DNA from: Bacillota bacterium | Lineage (GTDB): Bacteria; Bacillota; Clostridia; Lachnospirales; Lachnospiraceae | Direction of reading: 5' to 3' | Assembly: GCA_023387635.1 (NCBI GenBank) | Contig: JAEWHU010000243.1 | Span: forward strand, 1-22,883 | Length of the DNA stretch: 22,883 nucleotides | Part shown: positions 7,442 through 14,280 of the stretch, one piece after another | Numbering within the stretch: the stretch's first letter is position 1 | Layout: each line of letters opens with the position of its first letter | Notes under the pieces: generated by a model | The model's input: the letters and a program-made list of their open reading frames with translations, nothing else | Databases searched by the model: none | What the model was told of the DNA's origin: nothing | Program-made: the position numbers and the translations under genes

Positions 7442-8233
7442 ATGAGAATATTAATAATCAATGGAAGTCCAAAAAAAGGGAATACATGGTGTTTAACGGA
7501 GAAAGTAAAAGAACAAATAGCAGCTCTCGATAAATCAGTAAAATTTGAGGAGATACATTTAAGCAAATTAAATATTCCCTTCTGTACGGGGTGTAGCATG
7601 TGTTTTAGAAAGGGACATACTTTTTGTCCTCATAATCATTATATTCAGCCTATTATGGATAAAATTGAAAGTTGCGATGGGGTTATTTTTTCTGTTTCTT
7701 GTTTTCAAGGTGCTGTTACTGCCCTTACTAAAAATTTTACTGATCATTTAGCATTTTTAATTCATCGCCCTAGATATTTTGATAAAAAGGCTTTAAATAT
7801 TTCTACTACAGGTGGTGTCTCTGCAAATAGTGTTACACAATCTCTTTCCAATACTTTAGCTGGATGGGGATTTAATATATGTTATCAATTACCTATTGTT
7901 GCATTAAGTTGGAACGACTATAAACCAACTGATAAGCATAAAGAAAAGGCATATAAAATATCGAAAGCATTTTATATGGATTTGAAATCAAAAAAATTTC
8001 ATTCTCCAAAAGTTGGAGTGTTAATTCCTTTCAACTTGTTTCAGGCTATGTGTGAGGAATATGTACCTGGAAAAGAATACTCAACAGAAGACGGAGTTTT
8101 TTGGAAGAAGTATGTTGGTATGAGATATGCTCCAGGAATCCCATTGCCAATACACAAAAGGGTGATTGGGAGGATTATCTATCAGATAGGAAAATATCTT
8201 TCACCAAAGATGATTGTTACATACAAAAAATGA
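7442..8233 (+). CDS. NAD(P)H-dependent flavodoxin-fold oxidoreductase
   Basis: Protein of 263 aa starting MRILIINGSPKKGNTW, the FMN-phosphate-binding loop of the flavodoxin-like NADPH-dependent FMN reductase/quinone reductase families. CTGCSMCFRKGHTFCPHNH follows at ~40-58; this cysteine-containing segment is common in the clostridial branch, where it may contact substrate or a metal. IESCDGVIFSVSCFQGAVTALTKNFTDHL matches the second flavin-binding loop and dimer helix. The likely reaction is two-electron reduction of quinones, flavins or xenobiotics, in the cytosol. ATG 7442 is preferred over 7427 because GGAG (7429-7432) lies before it. The 217-nt gap upstream shows no clear promoter. Confidence 0.85.
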   Translation: MRILIINGSPKKGNTWCLTEKVKEQIAALDKSVKFEEIHLSKLNIPFCTGCSMCFRKGHTFCPHNHYIQPIMDKIESCDGVIFSVSCFQGAVTALTKNFTDHLAFLIHRPRYFDKKALNISTTGGVSANSVTQSLSNTLAGWGFNICYQLPIVALSWNDYKPTDKHKEKAYKISKAFYMDLKSKKFHSPKVGVLIPFNLFQAMCEEYVPGKEYSTEDGVFWKKYVGMRYAPGIPLPIHKRVIGRIIYQIGKYLSPKMIVTYKK

Positions 8234-8269
8234 ATTTAATCTTATAAAATATTTATGGTGAGGTGGAAT

Positions 8270-8554
8270 ATGGATATTAAGATTAACACTGGTTGTGAAG
8301 CATATTTTTTTATAGAAGAAGAAGTTATTGGTTATGCTTTAGTAAATTTAAATAGAGATCCATATTATCTTATAGATTTTTTTATTAGTAGGAATCATCG
8401 ACGTGGTGGAAAAGGTACAAAGGCTTTTAATATCCTTTTGGAGAAACTTAATACAAAAAGCATTGATTTAGATGTATTTTGTTGGAACAAAAGAGGTAGA
8501 AAGTTTTGGGAAAGCCTTGGATTTAAAGAAAGAGCAATTATTATGAGAAAATAG
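8270..8554 (+). CDS. short GNAT-family N-acetyltransferase
   Basis: Protein of 94 aa, shorter than the usual 140-180 aa GNAT. It retains the core: VIGYALVNLN (strands 2-3), YLIDFFISRNHRRGGKGTKAF (strand 4 and the acetyl-CoA pyrophosphate loop with RRGGKG) and LDVFCWNKRGRKFWESLGFKERAIIM (C-terminal strands with the NXXGXXFWESLGF pattern). The first two helices of the fold are missing, so it may act as a minimal GNAT or be a reduced copy. ATG 8270 was chosen over 8255 because GGTGAGG (8257-8263) lies 6 nt upstream of it. It begins 36 nt after the reductase stop, so co-transcription is likely. The substrate is unknown. Confidence 0.75.
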   Translation: MDIKINTGCEAYFFIEEEVIGYALVNLNRDPYYLIDFFISRNHRRGGKGTKAFNILLEKLNTKSIDLDVFCWNKRGRKFWESLGFKERAIIMRK

Positions 8555-8656
8555 TTTATTACTAGAATCACGTAATTATATGAAGAATATATAATGACTT
8601 GCCATAAAGTATCAAACATCAAGACGGAAAACTAAAGACAAGCAAAGGGGTTAAAA

Positions 8657-9580
8657 TTGTGTATGGATTATGTAAATTATATATACGAGGCAGTATATTT
8701 TTACAATAGAATTAATTGTTGTGTTGATTATAAAGTACCACAACTAATAAACCTGGAAGAAATTAAGAGATTAGGATTAAACAAAAGCATATATAAGGCA
8801 ATTATGAGAATACTGGTAGTTAACAATTTGCTTGATTACGATGGAAGCCGTTTTGTGATGACGAATGAACACAAAACAAAACATAGACATATTCTGGATA
8901 AAATTAGCAGAAATCAAAATTATAATTATAAAGAGCTGTTTAATAAAGCGATTAACGAATTTCAGTTTTTTTTTGATAGCATTAGTGAATTAGAGTACGA
9001 GATTTATTCAAGGTACAATTTTCAGATAACATTCGAAACTGGAAAAGAGGTAGTTAAACATGTGAATTTAGCTAATAAAAAAGTGCTAGAACTAGGTGGA
9101 AACAGTGGGGGGTTAGGAACAGCCATTTTAACAAAGAATGAAGATTGTCTTTATTCTGTTGTTGATACAAAAATACCATGTAAGATAGGAAATGAATTTA
9201 AAGAATACAATAATGTGAACATTACATTCATAGAAGGTAATATTTTTGAATTGATGTTATCAAGTGAAGTATATGATTATATTATAATAATGAATTTGCT
9301 TCATGATTTTGATGATAAAAAATGCTTACATATTTTACGTAACTGCACAAAATATTGTGACAGTAATACAAAATTTTTGATAATTGAAGATATTCTGACA
9401 GGCGAATTTGAACCGAAAGAAGTAATAAAGCATGGATTGAGATTGTCTGTTGAATGTAGAGGCGGTAAACAGCGAACCATAAAAGAATTCGAAAGTTTAT
9501 TTTCAAATATAAATTATGGGCTTGAGAAAATGATAAAACTAGATAATATCCTCTCAATGCTGGTTATAGGGGCTCTGTGA
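8657..9580 (+). CDS. O-methyltransferase-like SAM-dependent methyltransferase
   Basis: Protein of 307 aa. An N-terminal winged-helix-like part (~20-80, with LGLNKSIYKAIMRILVVNNLLDYDGSRFVMT) resembles the dimerisation domain of O-methyltransferase family 2. The SAM domain follows: motif I VLELGGNSGGLG (143-154), then VVDTK after strand 2, and NLLHDFDDKKCLHILRNC (213-230), which closely follows the LHDWXDEXCXXIL signature of that family; the His there is at the catalytic-base region. Family members often methylate hydroxyls of small aromatic molecules. The start is TTG 8657, 6 nt after AAAGGGG; the ATG two codons later is further from the site. The stop is followed by the P-loop kinase gene. 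Confidence 0.8.
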   Translation: MCMDYVNYIYEAVYFYNRINCCVDYKVPQLINLEEIKRLGLNKSIYKAIMRILVVNNLLDYDGSRFVMTNEHKTKHRHILDKISRNQNYNYKELFNKAINEFQFFFDSISELEYEIYSRYNFQITFETGKEVVKHVNLANKKVLELGGNSGGLGTAILTKNEDCLYSVVDTKIPCKIGNEFKEYNNVNITFIEGNIFELMLSSEVYDYIIIMNLLHDFDDKKCLHILRNCTKYCDSNTKFLIIEDILTGEFEPKEVIKHGLRLSVECRGGKQRTIKEFESLFSNINYGLEKMIKLDNILSMLVIGAL

Positions 9581-9624
9581 GAACAAGATTTAAGCGATAT
9601 TTTAAAAGAGGGAGGATAAATGTT

Positions 9625-10203
9625 ATGAACGATGATAGAAATTGGACAGTTCTATTTATTGGTGGAGCTTCGGGAACAGGCAAATCAAGCATAGCTTATG
9701 AAATTGCTCGATTCTATGGTGTGAATGTTTTGGAAGTAGATGATGTTCACCTATCCGTTGAAACTGTTACAACAAAGGAAAGTTTTCCTGCAATACATTA
9801 TTGGAATACTGGTGTAAATTGGAAAGATGTCGGAGTTGATGGCAATAAAAACTGGCTAATTGATGTAAGTAAAGAAATGATTCCGGTATTGAAAGAGCTT
9901 GTAAACAGGCATATTGAAGATAAAGTACCTATTATTATTGAGGGCGATTTTATCTATCCCGAATTTACATTATCTTTTAATAATCCTGAGGTAAAATCAA
10001 TATTTGTGAATGAATCAGACATAAATCAAATATTACAGAATTATTTATCAAGAGAAGGTGGCGAATTACAACATTACAGAGCCGAAATAAGTATTGCATA
10101 TGGAAAGTGGATAGCAGATACTTGTAATCAAAATGGTATTAGATTGATTGAGTCAAGACCTTGGGATACTGTTTTATCGAGAACCATAACAAGTTTATTG
10201 TAA
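9625..10203 (+). CDS. P-loop kinase-like NTPase
   Basis: Protein of 192 aa starting MNDDRNWTVLFIGGASGTGKSSIAYEIA. The Walker A is GGASGTGKSS (~13-22). VNVLEVDDVHL supplies an acidic DD pair typical of shikimate/uridine/2-phosphoglycerate kinase-like P-loop enzymes, and VPIIIEGDFIYPE is the Walker-B-like strand. A likely role is phosphorylation of a small metabolite; the acceptor is unknown. The frame is open back to a GTG at 9577 overlapping the methyltransferase stop, but GGAGG at 9611-9615 lies 9 nt before ATG 9625, which I prefer. It is probably co-transcribed with the upstream methyltransferase gene. Confidence 0.75.
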   Translation: MNDDRNWTVLFIGGASGTGKSSIAYEIARFYGVNVLEVDDVHLSVETVTTKESFPAIHYWNTGVNWKDVGVDGNKNWLIDVSKEMIPVLKELVNRHIEDKVPIIIEGDFIYPEFTLSFNNPEVKSIFVNESDINQILQNYLSREGGELQHYRAEISIAYGKWIADTCNQNGIRLIESRPWDTVLSRTITSLL

Positions 10204-10308
10204 GTGATTTGGTTTTGTTATCTAGAGTAAGAACATTAGAAATACATGAATAAACTAATTTATGATTAATTTTGACTGAAATGATTCCGAAATGATATTT
10301 TATAATGG

Positions 10309-10335
10309 TATTATTTGTATTATTTGTATTTTTGG
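10309..10335 (+). repeat. 9-bp tandem repeat, about three copies
   Basis: TATTATTTG occurs twice in a row (10309-10326), followed by the degenerate TATTTTTGG (10327-10335). It lies about 50 nt before the lipoprotein start, just after TATAAT at 10301-10306. The nearest TTGACT (10272-10277) is 23 nt from that box, too far for a standard promoter. Confidence 0.6.
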
Positions 10336-10384
10336 TTAATTAGTATTAAAAACAAAACAAACACCAAAAGTTATGGAGGTAAAT

Positions 10385-11272
10385 ATGAAAACAATTAAAC
10401 TTTTAATTACTATCCTTACTTTTTCTATAATGCTTATGGCATGTGTAAAAGAAAATCAAAACGAGGAAGCAAGTAACGCAACGAGTGTACAACTAGAGCC
10501 TACTGATGTTGTAGATAAGATAGATTTAAATCTTGAGCTAACTCGTGAAGAAAAAATTCGAACTATTGCATTGATAGAAGAATATTTCTTTCAAGGTAAA
10601 AGAGGAGAAGAAAATATAAATTCTAGCAGACCTTTAAATGAAAACACTTTACTTTACTTGATTGAAAAGGAGTATACAGTTAAAGAAAATTGGGAAGAAT
10701 ACTTACTTCCGGCAGCGGATGAAATTGCATATATTGATATTAAAAAGATAGCAAACCAATTACTACAAACTTATGTGAAGCCTTCTAAAGAGCCAGAAAA
10801 AATTATGGTAGGATATCAGAATAATAAGTATAAACTTGAGGATAATGGAGCTATTCAGCCAGAATATGTAGCCCGTTGGTATGCTTTTTGTTCATTCTCC
10901 GAAGGAGATGATTATGGGGTATGGATAGATGCCATTACTGGAGATTTATTAAATCTGACTCGTTACCCAATGGATTGGTTTGATGACAAGAAGGATCTTG
11001 GAGAATTTCAGGTATTACAAGAAGGTAAGTTTTCAGATGAGGATATACTTAAGGCGGCATCTGATTATCTAGAGAATCTGGGTTTGACCGTTGATAATGT
11101 GGAATTTGCATCTAGTTATAGTAGAGAAGATATTTTATTAAAAAGTTTGAATTATGGAGAAAAAGTTAAAATTCCAACACGTAGAGTTTATGCATATTTA
11201 TCTGATGGAAAATCTGTAAATATTAATTTTCTTGAAGATGATCTGACCATACAGGCGATAGATGTTAAATAG
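10385..11272 (+). CDS. putative lipoprotein of unknown function
   Basis: Protein of 295 aa with a lipoprotein signal peptide: K2-K5 positive region, hydrophobic stretch LLITILTFSIMLMA and lipobox LMAC with lipidated Cys20. The mature part is acidic and hydrophilic, and would sit on the outer face of the membrane. The segment EYVARWYAFCSFSEGDDYGVWIDAITGDLLNLTRYP looks like a PepSY-like beta/alpha unit (WIDAITGDLL matches the end of such repeats), but I do not assign the family firmly. ATG 10385 has GGAGG just before it, so the ATG at 10373 is not used. The gene is single, and two hairpins follow. Confidence 0.72.
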   Translation: MKTIKLLITILTFSIMLMACVKENQNEEASNATSVQLEPTDVVDKIDLNLELTREEKIRTIALIEEYFFQGKRGEENINSSRPLNENTLLYLIEKEYTVKENWEEYLLPAADEIAYIDIKKIANQLLQTYVKPSKEPEKIMVGYQNNKYKLEDNGAIQPEYVARWYAFCSFSEGDDYGVWIDAITGDLLNLTRYPMDWFDDKKDLGEFQVLQEGKFSDEDILKAASDYLENLGLTVDNVEFASSYSREDILLKSLNYGEKVKIPTRRVYAYLSDGKSVNINFLEDDLTIQAIDVK

Positions 11273-11357
11273 ATTATTGAATAAGAGAATGACTCGATAG
11301 AGTATATTGATGGGTATATCCTAGTAAGTATCGCTTTTGAGAGTGCAAAGTAAGGGA

Positions 11358-11377
11358 ACACATTAATAATAATGTGT
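11358..11377 (+). other. short perfect hairpin after the lipoprotein gene
   Basis: ACACATTA (11358-11365), loop ATAA, TAATGTGT (11370-11377). It lies in the 287-nt gap between the lipoprotein and membrane-protein genes, 20 nt before a stronger hairpin. Confidence 0.45.
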
Positions 11378-11397
11378 ATCAAAATTATGGTATAGCT

Positions 11398-11427
11398 ATG
11401 GCAGGAATCAGTGATGATTCCTGCCAT
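11398..11427. terminator. strong hairpin, possible terminator
   Basis: ATGGCAGGAATCA (11398-11410) and TGATTCCTGCCAT (11415-11427) form a perfect 13-bp stem with a GTGA loop, followed by CTTGTT. It lacks a real T-tract. It is 126 nt after the lipoprotein stop. The rest of the gap up to 11559 shows no clear promoter. Confidence 0.5.
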
Positions 11428-11559
11428 CTTGTTAGGAACTATTGCAATTATAGGTCTTGATTACAAGATAAGTCATAAAGATAAAAATTTGTGCAATACT
11501 TCCTAGCTTCTTTTATTATCATAAAATAATTTTGGGGATTACTATTAAACATATTTTAA

Positions 11560-12264
11560 TTGGCAATATTAATTAGAAGATATTTATTTATACATTACAG
11601 AGAAGCAACACAATTACCTGTTAAAGAAAAGGATGAAGTAATTCGTATGAAAAGGAAAAAACTAAGACGGCATATGATTAAAAAAATACGACAATATGAA
11701 AACGAAATGCCATCTATGGAGCAATATATAGAAAAAGAATATTTAGATGATTATAATAATGCGGTTATTCGAATTAATGCGTATGATGGTATAGAATGGT
11801 TTGATATGCTATCTATAGGAAATCAAGCAACTTTAAACCAAGATATTTATGATTTTATCGATAGAAAGGCATATTACATTCCCATACGTTATCCGATTAT
11901 TATTCAGTTTGAGAACGTACAATTAAGTGTGAAGGAACAAATTTATATTACTAGCTTGATTAAAGAGCATTATAATTTAATATTAAAAGACAAACGCATT
12001 GATTTACTATTTAACTTTATTACAATTCTTTCATTGTTTGTTTTAGGAACTGTTCTTCTTATTATATATTTTACGATAAATACAGCCAAAGTAGGAGATA
12101 TATTTTCAGAAATATTGTCAATTGTAGCATCCTTTTCTTTATGGGAGGCGGTGGATTATTTTTTACTTGAACGAAATAATATTTCGAAAGAAAGACTTAA
12201 TGCTGGCCAGTTGACAATTAGTGAGGTACGTTTTATTGCTAAAAACGGGGATAATAACATTTAA
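11560..12264 (+). CDS. hypothetical membrane protein, two TM segments
   Basis: Protein of up to 234 aa that I do not recognise by family. The N-terminal ~145 residues are soluble and basic at first (RMKRKKLRRHMIKKIRQYENEMPSM), then mixed. Two hydrophobic segments follow: about 149-173 (LLFNFITILSLFVLGTVLLIIYF) and about 178-200 (IFSEILSIVASFSLWEAVDYFLL), ending with a polar tail. The first 150 residues are probably cytoplasmic. The start is uncertain: TTG 11560 has no good ribosome binding site, and ATG 11647 is an alternative 29 codons downstream. A 35-bp piece of this gene (11833-11867) recurs at 14075-14109 with one mismatch, indicating a decayed paralogue. It converges on the minus-strand methyltransferase gene. 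Confidence 0.7.
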   Translation: MAILIRRYLFIHYREATQLPVKEKDEVIRMKRKKLRRHMIKKIRQYENEMPSMEQYIEKEYLDDYNNAVIRINAYDGIEWFDMLSIGNQATLNQDIYDFIDRKAYYIPIRYPIIIQFENVQLSVKEQIYITSLIKEHYNLILKDKRIDLLFNFITILSLFVLGTVLLIIYFTINTAKVGDIFSEILSIVASFSLWEAVDYFLLERNNISKERLNAGQLTISEVRFIAKNGDNNI

Positions 12265-12324
12265 GATAATTGCTTTTATAATCATAACATGAAAGAGAGG
12301 TGATACAATCCAGTTGATATTACC

Positions 12325-12906
12325 CTAGAATGGGTTTGTATAAATATAAAAACAATCACGGTCATCTTTTGTGTGTGGGAGCTTAATTTCTTCTACTAGT
12401 TTAAAGAGAGTATAATTCTCCAAGTAATATATATATTCTGCATCAGCATAATAAAGAATTAGGTTACAAATTCTTGGTGTATGTTCTATAGAATAAATTA
12501 TATTACTTATTACCTGACGAAAAATTTCAATGGAAAATGGATTAAAAAAATAAAAGTGATTATCCGTGTTAGAAACGGTATAGCTTTGTGCAGGCATGCA
12601 CTTAAAATGGATCTTTTGTTTAGAAGCTCCATTGTAGGTGATGAGATTTTGAATTGCTTCCTCATAATAGGTTGCATTTAATTCAATTCCTATTGTGTTG
12701 CAGTGAAAACGATAGTTTACATAAAAATTTAATCTTCCTTTGCCACATCCAAAGTCAACAAGAGTATCATTTGTTGATAGCTGATATTCATTAAAAAGGT
12801 AGTCTAAGAATTCATATGAAGTTGGTTCGTATCGATGGTTGAAATATGAATGATTGTTACCTAATTGAATTCCGCCTGTTCTTATACATAGTTTTTCATC
12901 TGTCAT
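12325..12906 (-). CDS. class I SAM-dependent methyltransferase
   Basis: Protein of 193 aa. Motif I is LVDFGCGKGRLNFYV (D51-R58), strand 2 ends in GIELNATYYEEA, and HFYFFNPFSIEIFRQV occupies the place of motif IV. The family often carries annotations such as rRNA or small-molecule methyltransferase, but nothing here fixes the substrate. The start is ATG 12906; the upstream in-frame ATG 12921 overlaps the GAGG that serves as ribosome binding site. It has its own promoter at 12964-12992. It ends 60 nt from the convergent membrane-protein gene. Confidence 0.78.
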   Translation of the reverse strand: MTDEKLCIRTGGIQLGNNHSYFNHRYEPTSYEFLDYLFNEYQLSTNDTLVDFGCGKGRLNFYVNYRFHCNTIGIELNATYYEEAIQNLITYNGASKQKIHFKCMPAQSYTVSNTDNHFYFFNPFSIEIFRQVISNIIYSIEHTPRICNLILYYADAEYIYYLENYTLFKLVEEIKLPHTKDDRDCFYIYTNPF

Positions 12907-12963
12907 TTTGTAACCTCGCATAGATTATTTTAGTGTAAATATCGTATTGATGTATTAATGATG

Positions 12964-12992
12964 AGTATACTAGGAAGCATTAAAAATGTAAA
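12964..12992 (-). promoter_or_regulatory. promoter of the minus-strand methyltransferase gene
   Basis: On the minus strand, TTTACA (12992-12987), a 17-nt spacer and TATACT (12969-12964). The leader to ATG 12906 is about 50 nt. Confidence 0.5.
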
Positions 12993-13020
12993 TAACAAGA
13001 TATAAGTATACTTATGCATT

Positions 13021-13054
13021 AAAAAACCCCTGCTTTTCATGAAAGTAGGGGTTT
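13021..13054 (-). terminator. intrinsic terminator of the aldo/keto reductase gene
   Basis: Read on the minus strand, AAACCCCT (13054-13047) and AGGGGTTT (13031-13024) close a stem that continues through an inner CTTTCATGAAA palindrome, followed by T6 (13026-13021). It is about 50 nt after the stop of the reductase gene. Confidence 0.8.
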
Positions 13055-13103
13055 GGTATATGATTATGTAATCAAAAAAGAGAGAGGAAACTACCTTCTT
13101 TAA

Positions 13104-13907
13104 TTAAACTTGATCAAGGACCTTCATATCCTCGTCACTGATAACAAAATCCACCTTTGCATTGGATACAATCCGCTCTTCTTTCGTTGACTTCGGAATA
13201 ACAACAGTATCCTTTTGCAAACAGTAACGGATGCAAAGCTGGGCTGGTGTTACCTGATATTTATCAGCCATCGCTACAATCGCTTCATTTCCAATTATCC
13301 TTCCGGTCGCCAGCGGTGAATAGGCTGTAATCTTAATATCCAAAGGAGTGCAAAAATTCACAATTTCTTCCTGCTTATTACCGATATGGAAGGATATCTG
13401 ATTCATCATTGGTACATATTTGCATACTGCTAAAAGTGGTTGAATATGTTTTGGTTCAAAGTTTGAGATACCAATTGCTTTCACCTTACCACTATCATAG
13501 ATCTCTTCCATGGCCAACCAGCTATCGATATTCCCCTGTGTGCAATCTTGACCGATGCTGTGCCAAGGCCAGGGTGCATGAATTAAATAAAGATCAATAT
13601 AATCAAGTCCCAATGAAGTTATGGATTTTTGAAAGCATTCATGGGCGATTTTATGCCCCTTATGTTCTGCTGGAAGCTTTGTTGTAACAAAAATATCCTC
13701 TCTAGGGATTCCTGAGTCCTTAATTGCTTTGCCAACACTAGCTTCATTTCCATATGCCATTGCTGTATCTATATGTCTGTATCCATTCTGTAATGCCCAT
13801 AGGACTGCCTGATAGGCTTGTTCACCATCCGGTATCTGCCAGGTTCCTAAACCGATTTTCGGCACTTTAACCCCATTTTTCAACGTATATGTTTCTTGTA
13901 AAATCAT
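13104..13907 (-). CDS. aldo/keto reductase
   Basis: Protein of 267 aa with a complete AKR catalytic tetrad: D47 and Y52 in YRHIDTAMAYGNE, K77 in VTTKLP and H110 in YLIHAPWPW. The NADPH-binding C-terminal motif is VVIPKSTKEERIVSNAKV. The TIM-barrel start VPKIGLGTWQ fits the 2,5-diketo-gluconate/glyoxal reductase-type branch (AKR5 group), which reduces aldehydes and ketones including toxic dicarbonyls. ATG 13907 was chosen because AGGAGG (minus strand, 13920-13914 region) precedes it; the frame extends to 13958 but has no site there. It is transcribed from a MerR-type promoter at 13970-14000, suggesting induction by aldehyde or another electrophile (inference). No MerR gene is in the window. 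Confidence 0.92.
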   Translation of the reverse strand: MILQETYTLKNGVKVPKIGLGTWQIPDGEQAYQAVLWALQNGYRHIDTAMAYGNEASVGKAIKDSGIPREDIFVTTKLPAEHKGHKIAHECFQKSITSLGLDYIDLYLIHAPWPWHSIGQDCTQGNIDSWLAMEEIYDSGKVKAIGISNFEPKHIQPLLAVCKYVPMMNQISFHIGNKQEEIVNFCTPLDIKITAYSPLATGRIIGNEAIVAMADKYQVTPAQLCIRYCLQKDTVVIPKSTKEERIVSNAKVDFVISDEDMKVLDQV

Positions 13908-13942
13908 GTGTAACCCTCCTTTAATTATTTTTCTTCCTTGTT

Positions 13943-13960
13943 CAATGCCTTCTTGCATTG
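13943..13960 (-). other. hairpin at the 5' end of the aldo/keto reductase mRNA
   Basis: On the minus strand CAATGC and GCATTG pair over 6 bp around the loop AAGAAG. The predicted transcription start is near 13963, so this hairpin would sit at the extreme 5' end of the message and could protect it. Confidence 0.35.
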
Positions 13961-13969
13961 ATAATTTTT

Positions 13970-14000
13970 ATTATACATGTTAGAGTTAACTTTAAGTCAA
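13970..14000 (-). promoter_or_regulatory. MerR-type promoter-operator of the aldo/keto reductase gene
   Basis: On the minus strand, TTGACT (14000-13995) and TATAAT (13975-13970) are separated by 19 nt, the over-long spacer characteristic of MerR-activated promoters. A dyad of 16 bp centred on GTTAAC (13980-13995; TTAAAGTT / AACTCTAA, 7 of 8 matching) fills the spacer and touches the -35, as in known MerR-family sites upstream of reductases. Confidence 0.75.
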
Positions 14001-14074
14001 GTGTTTTTACAATATTTTGTAAAATATTAATTATTGAAAAAATCTAAATCAGAAATAAGAAGCATCATGCCATA

Positions 14075-14109
14075 TTAAACCAAGATATTAATGATTTTAT
14101 CGATAGAAA
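14075..14109 (+). pseudogene. remnant of a paralogue of the two-TM membrane protein gene
   Basis: These 35 bases match 11833-11867 of the membrane-protein gene at 34 of 35 positions. Translated in the same frame they give ILNQDINDFIDRN followed by a stop, against TLNQDIYDFIDRK in the intact gene. No other part of the gene is recognisable nearby. Confidence 0.55.
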
Positions 14110-14210
14110 CTGAAGTAGGATATTGAACTTCCAAATATCGTTTCTATTGCTTATAATCCCAGCTAGTTATAAACTCAGCTATTGGTTGAGTTGGTGCAAT
14201 CAAGAGGTTA

Positions 14211-14254
14211 TTGAAACCAGTGATGAATGATATATAATATAATCAACGGCCGTT
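14211..14254 (+). promoter_or_regulatory. promoter and palindromic operator of the XRE-TPR gene
   Basis: TTGAAA (14211-14216), a 16-nt spacer and TATAAT (14233-14238). A perfect 10-bp palindrome AACGGCCGTT (14245-14254), GC-rich against its surroundings, lies at the expected transcription start. This is a typical position for an autoregulatory operator. Confidence 0.5.
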
Positions 14255-14280
14255 AAATTTTGTAAATGGAGGGATTAATT

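Noticed and set aside
12285..12327. GAGAGGTG followed by short ATG/TTG frames after the two-TM protein gene.
   Set aside because: The frames stop within a few codons and overlap the end of the convergent methyltransferase gene; probably chance.
13409..13687. Plus-strand 92-codon frame inside the aldo/keto reductase gene.
   Set aside because: Shadow of a gene with a complete catalytic tetrad on the other strand.
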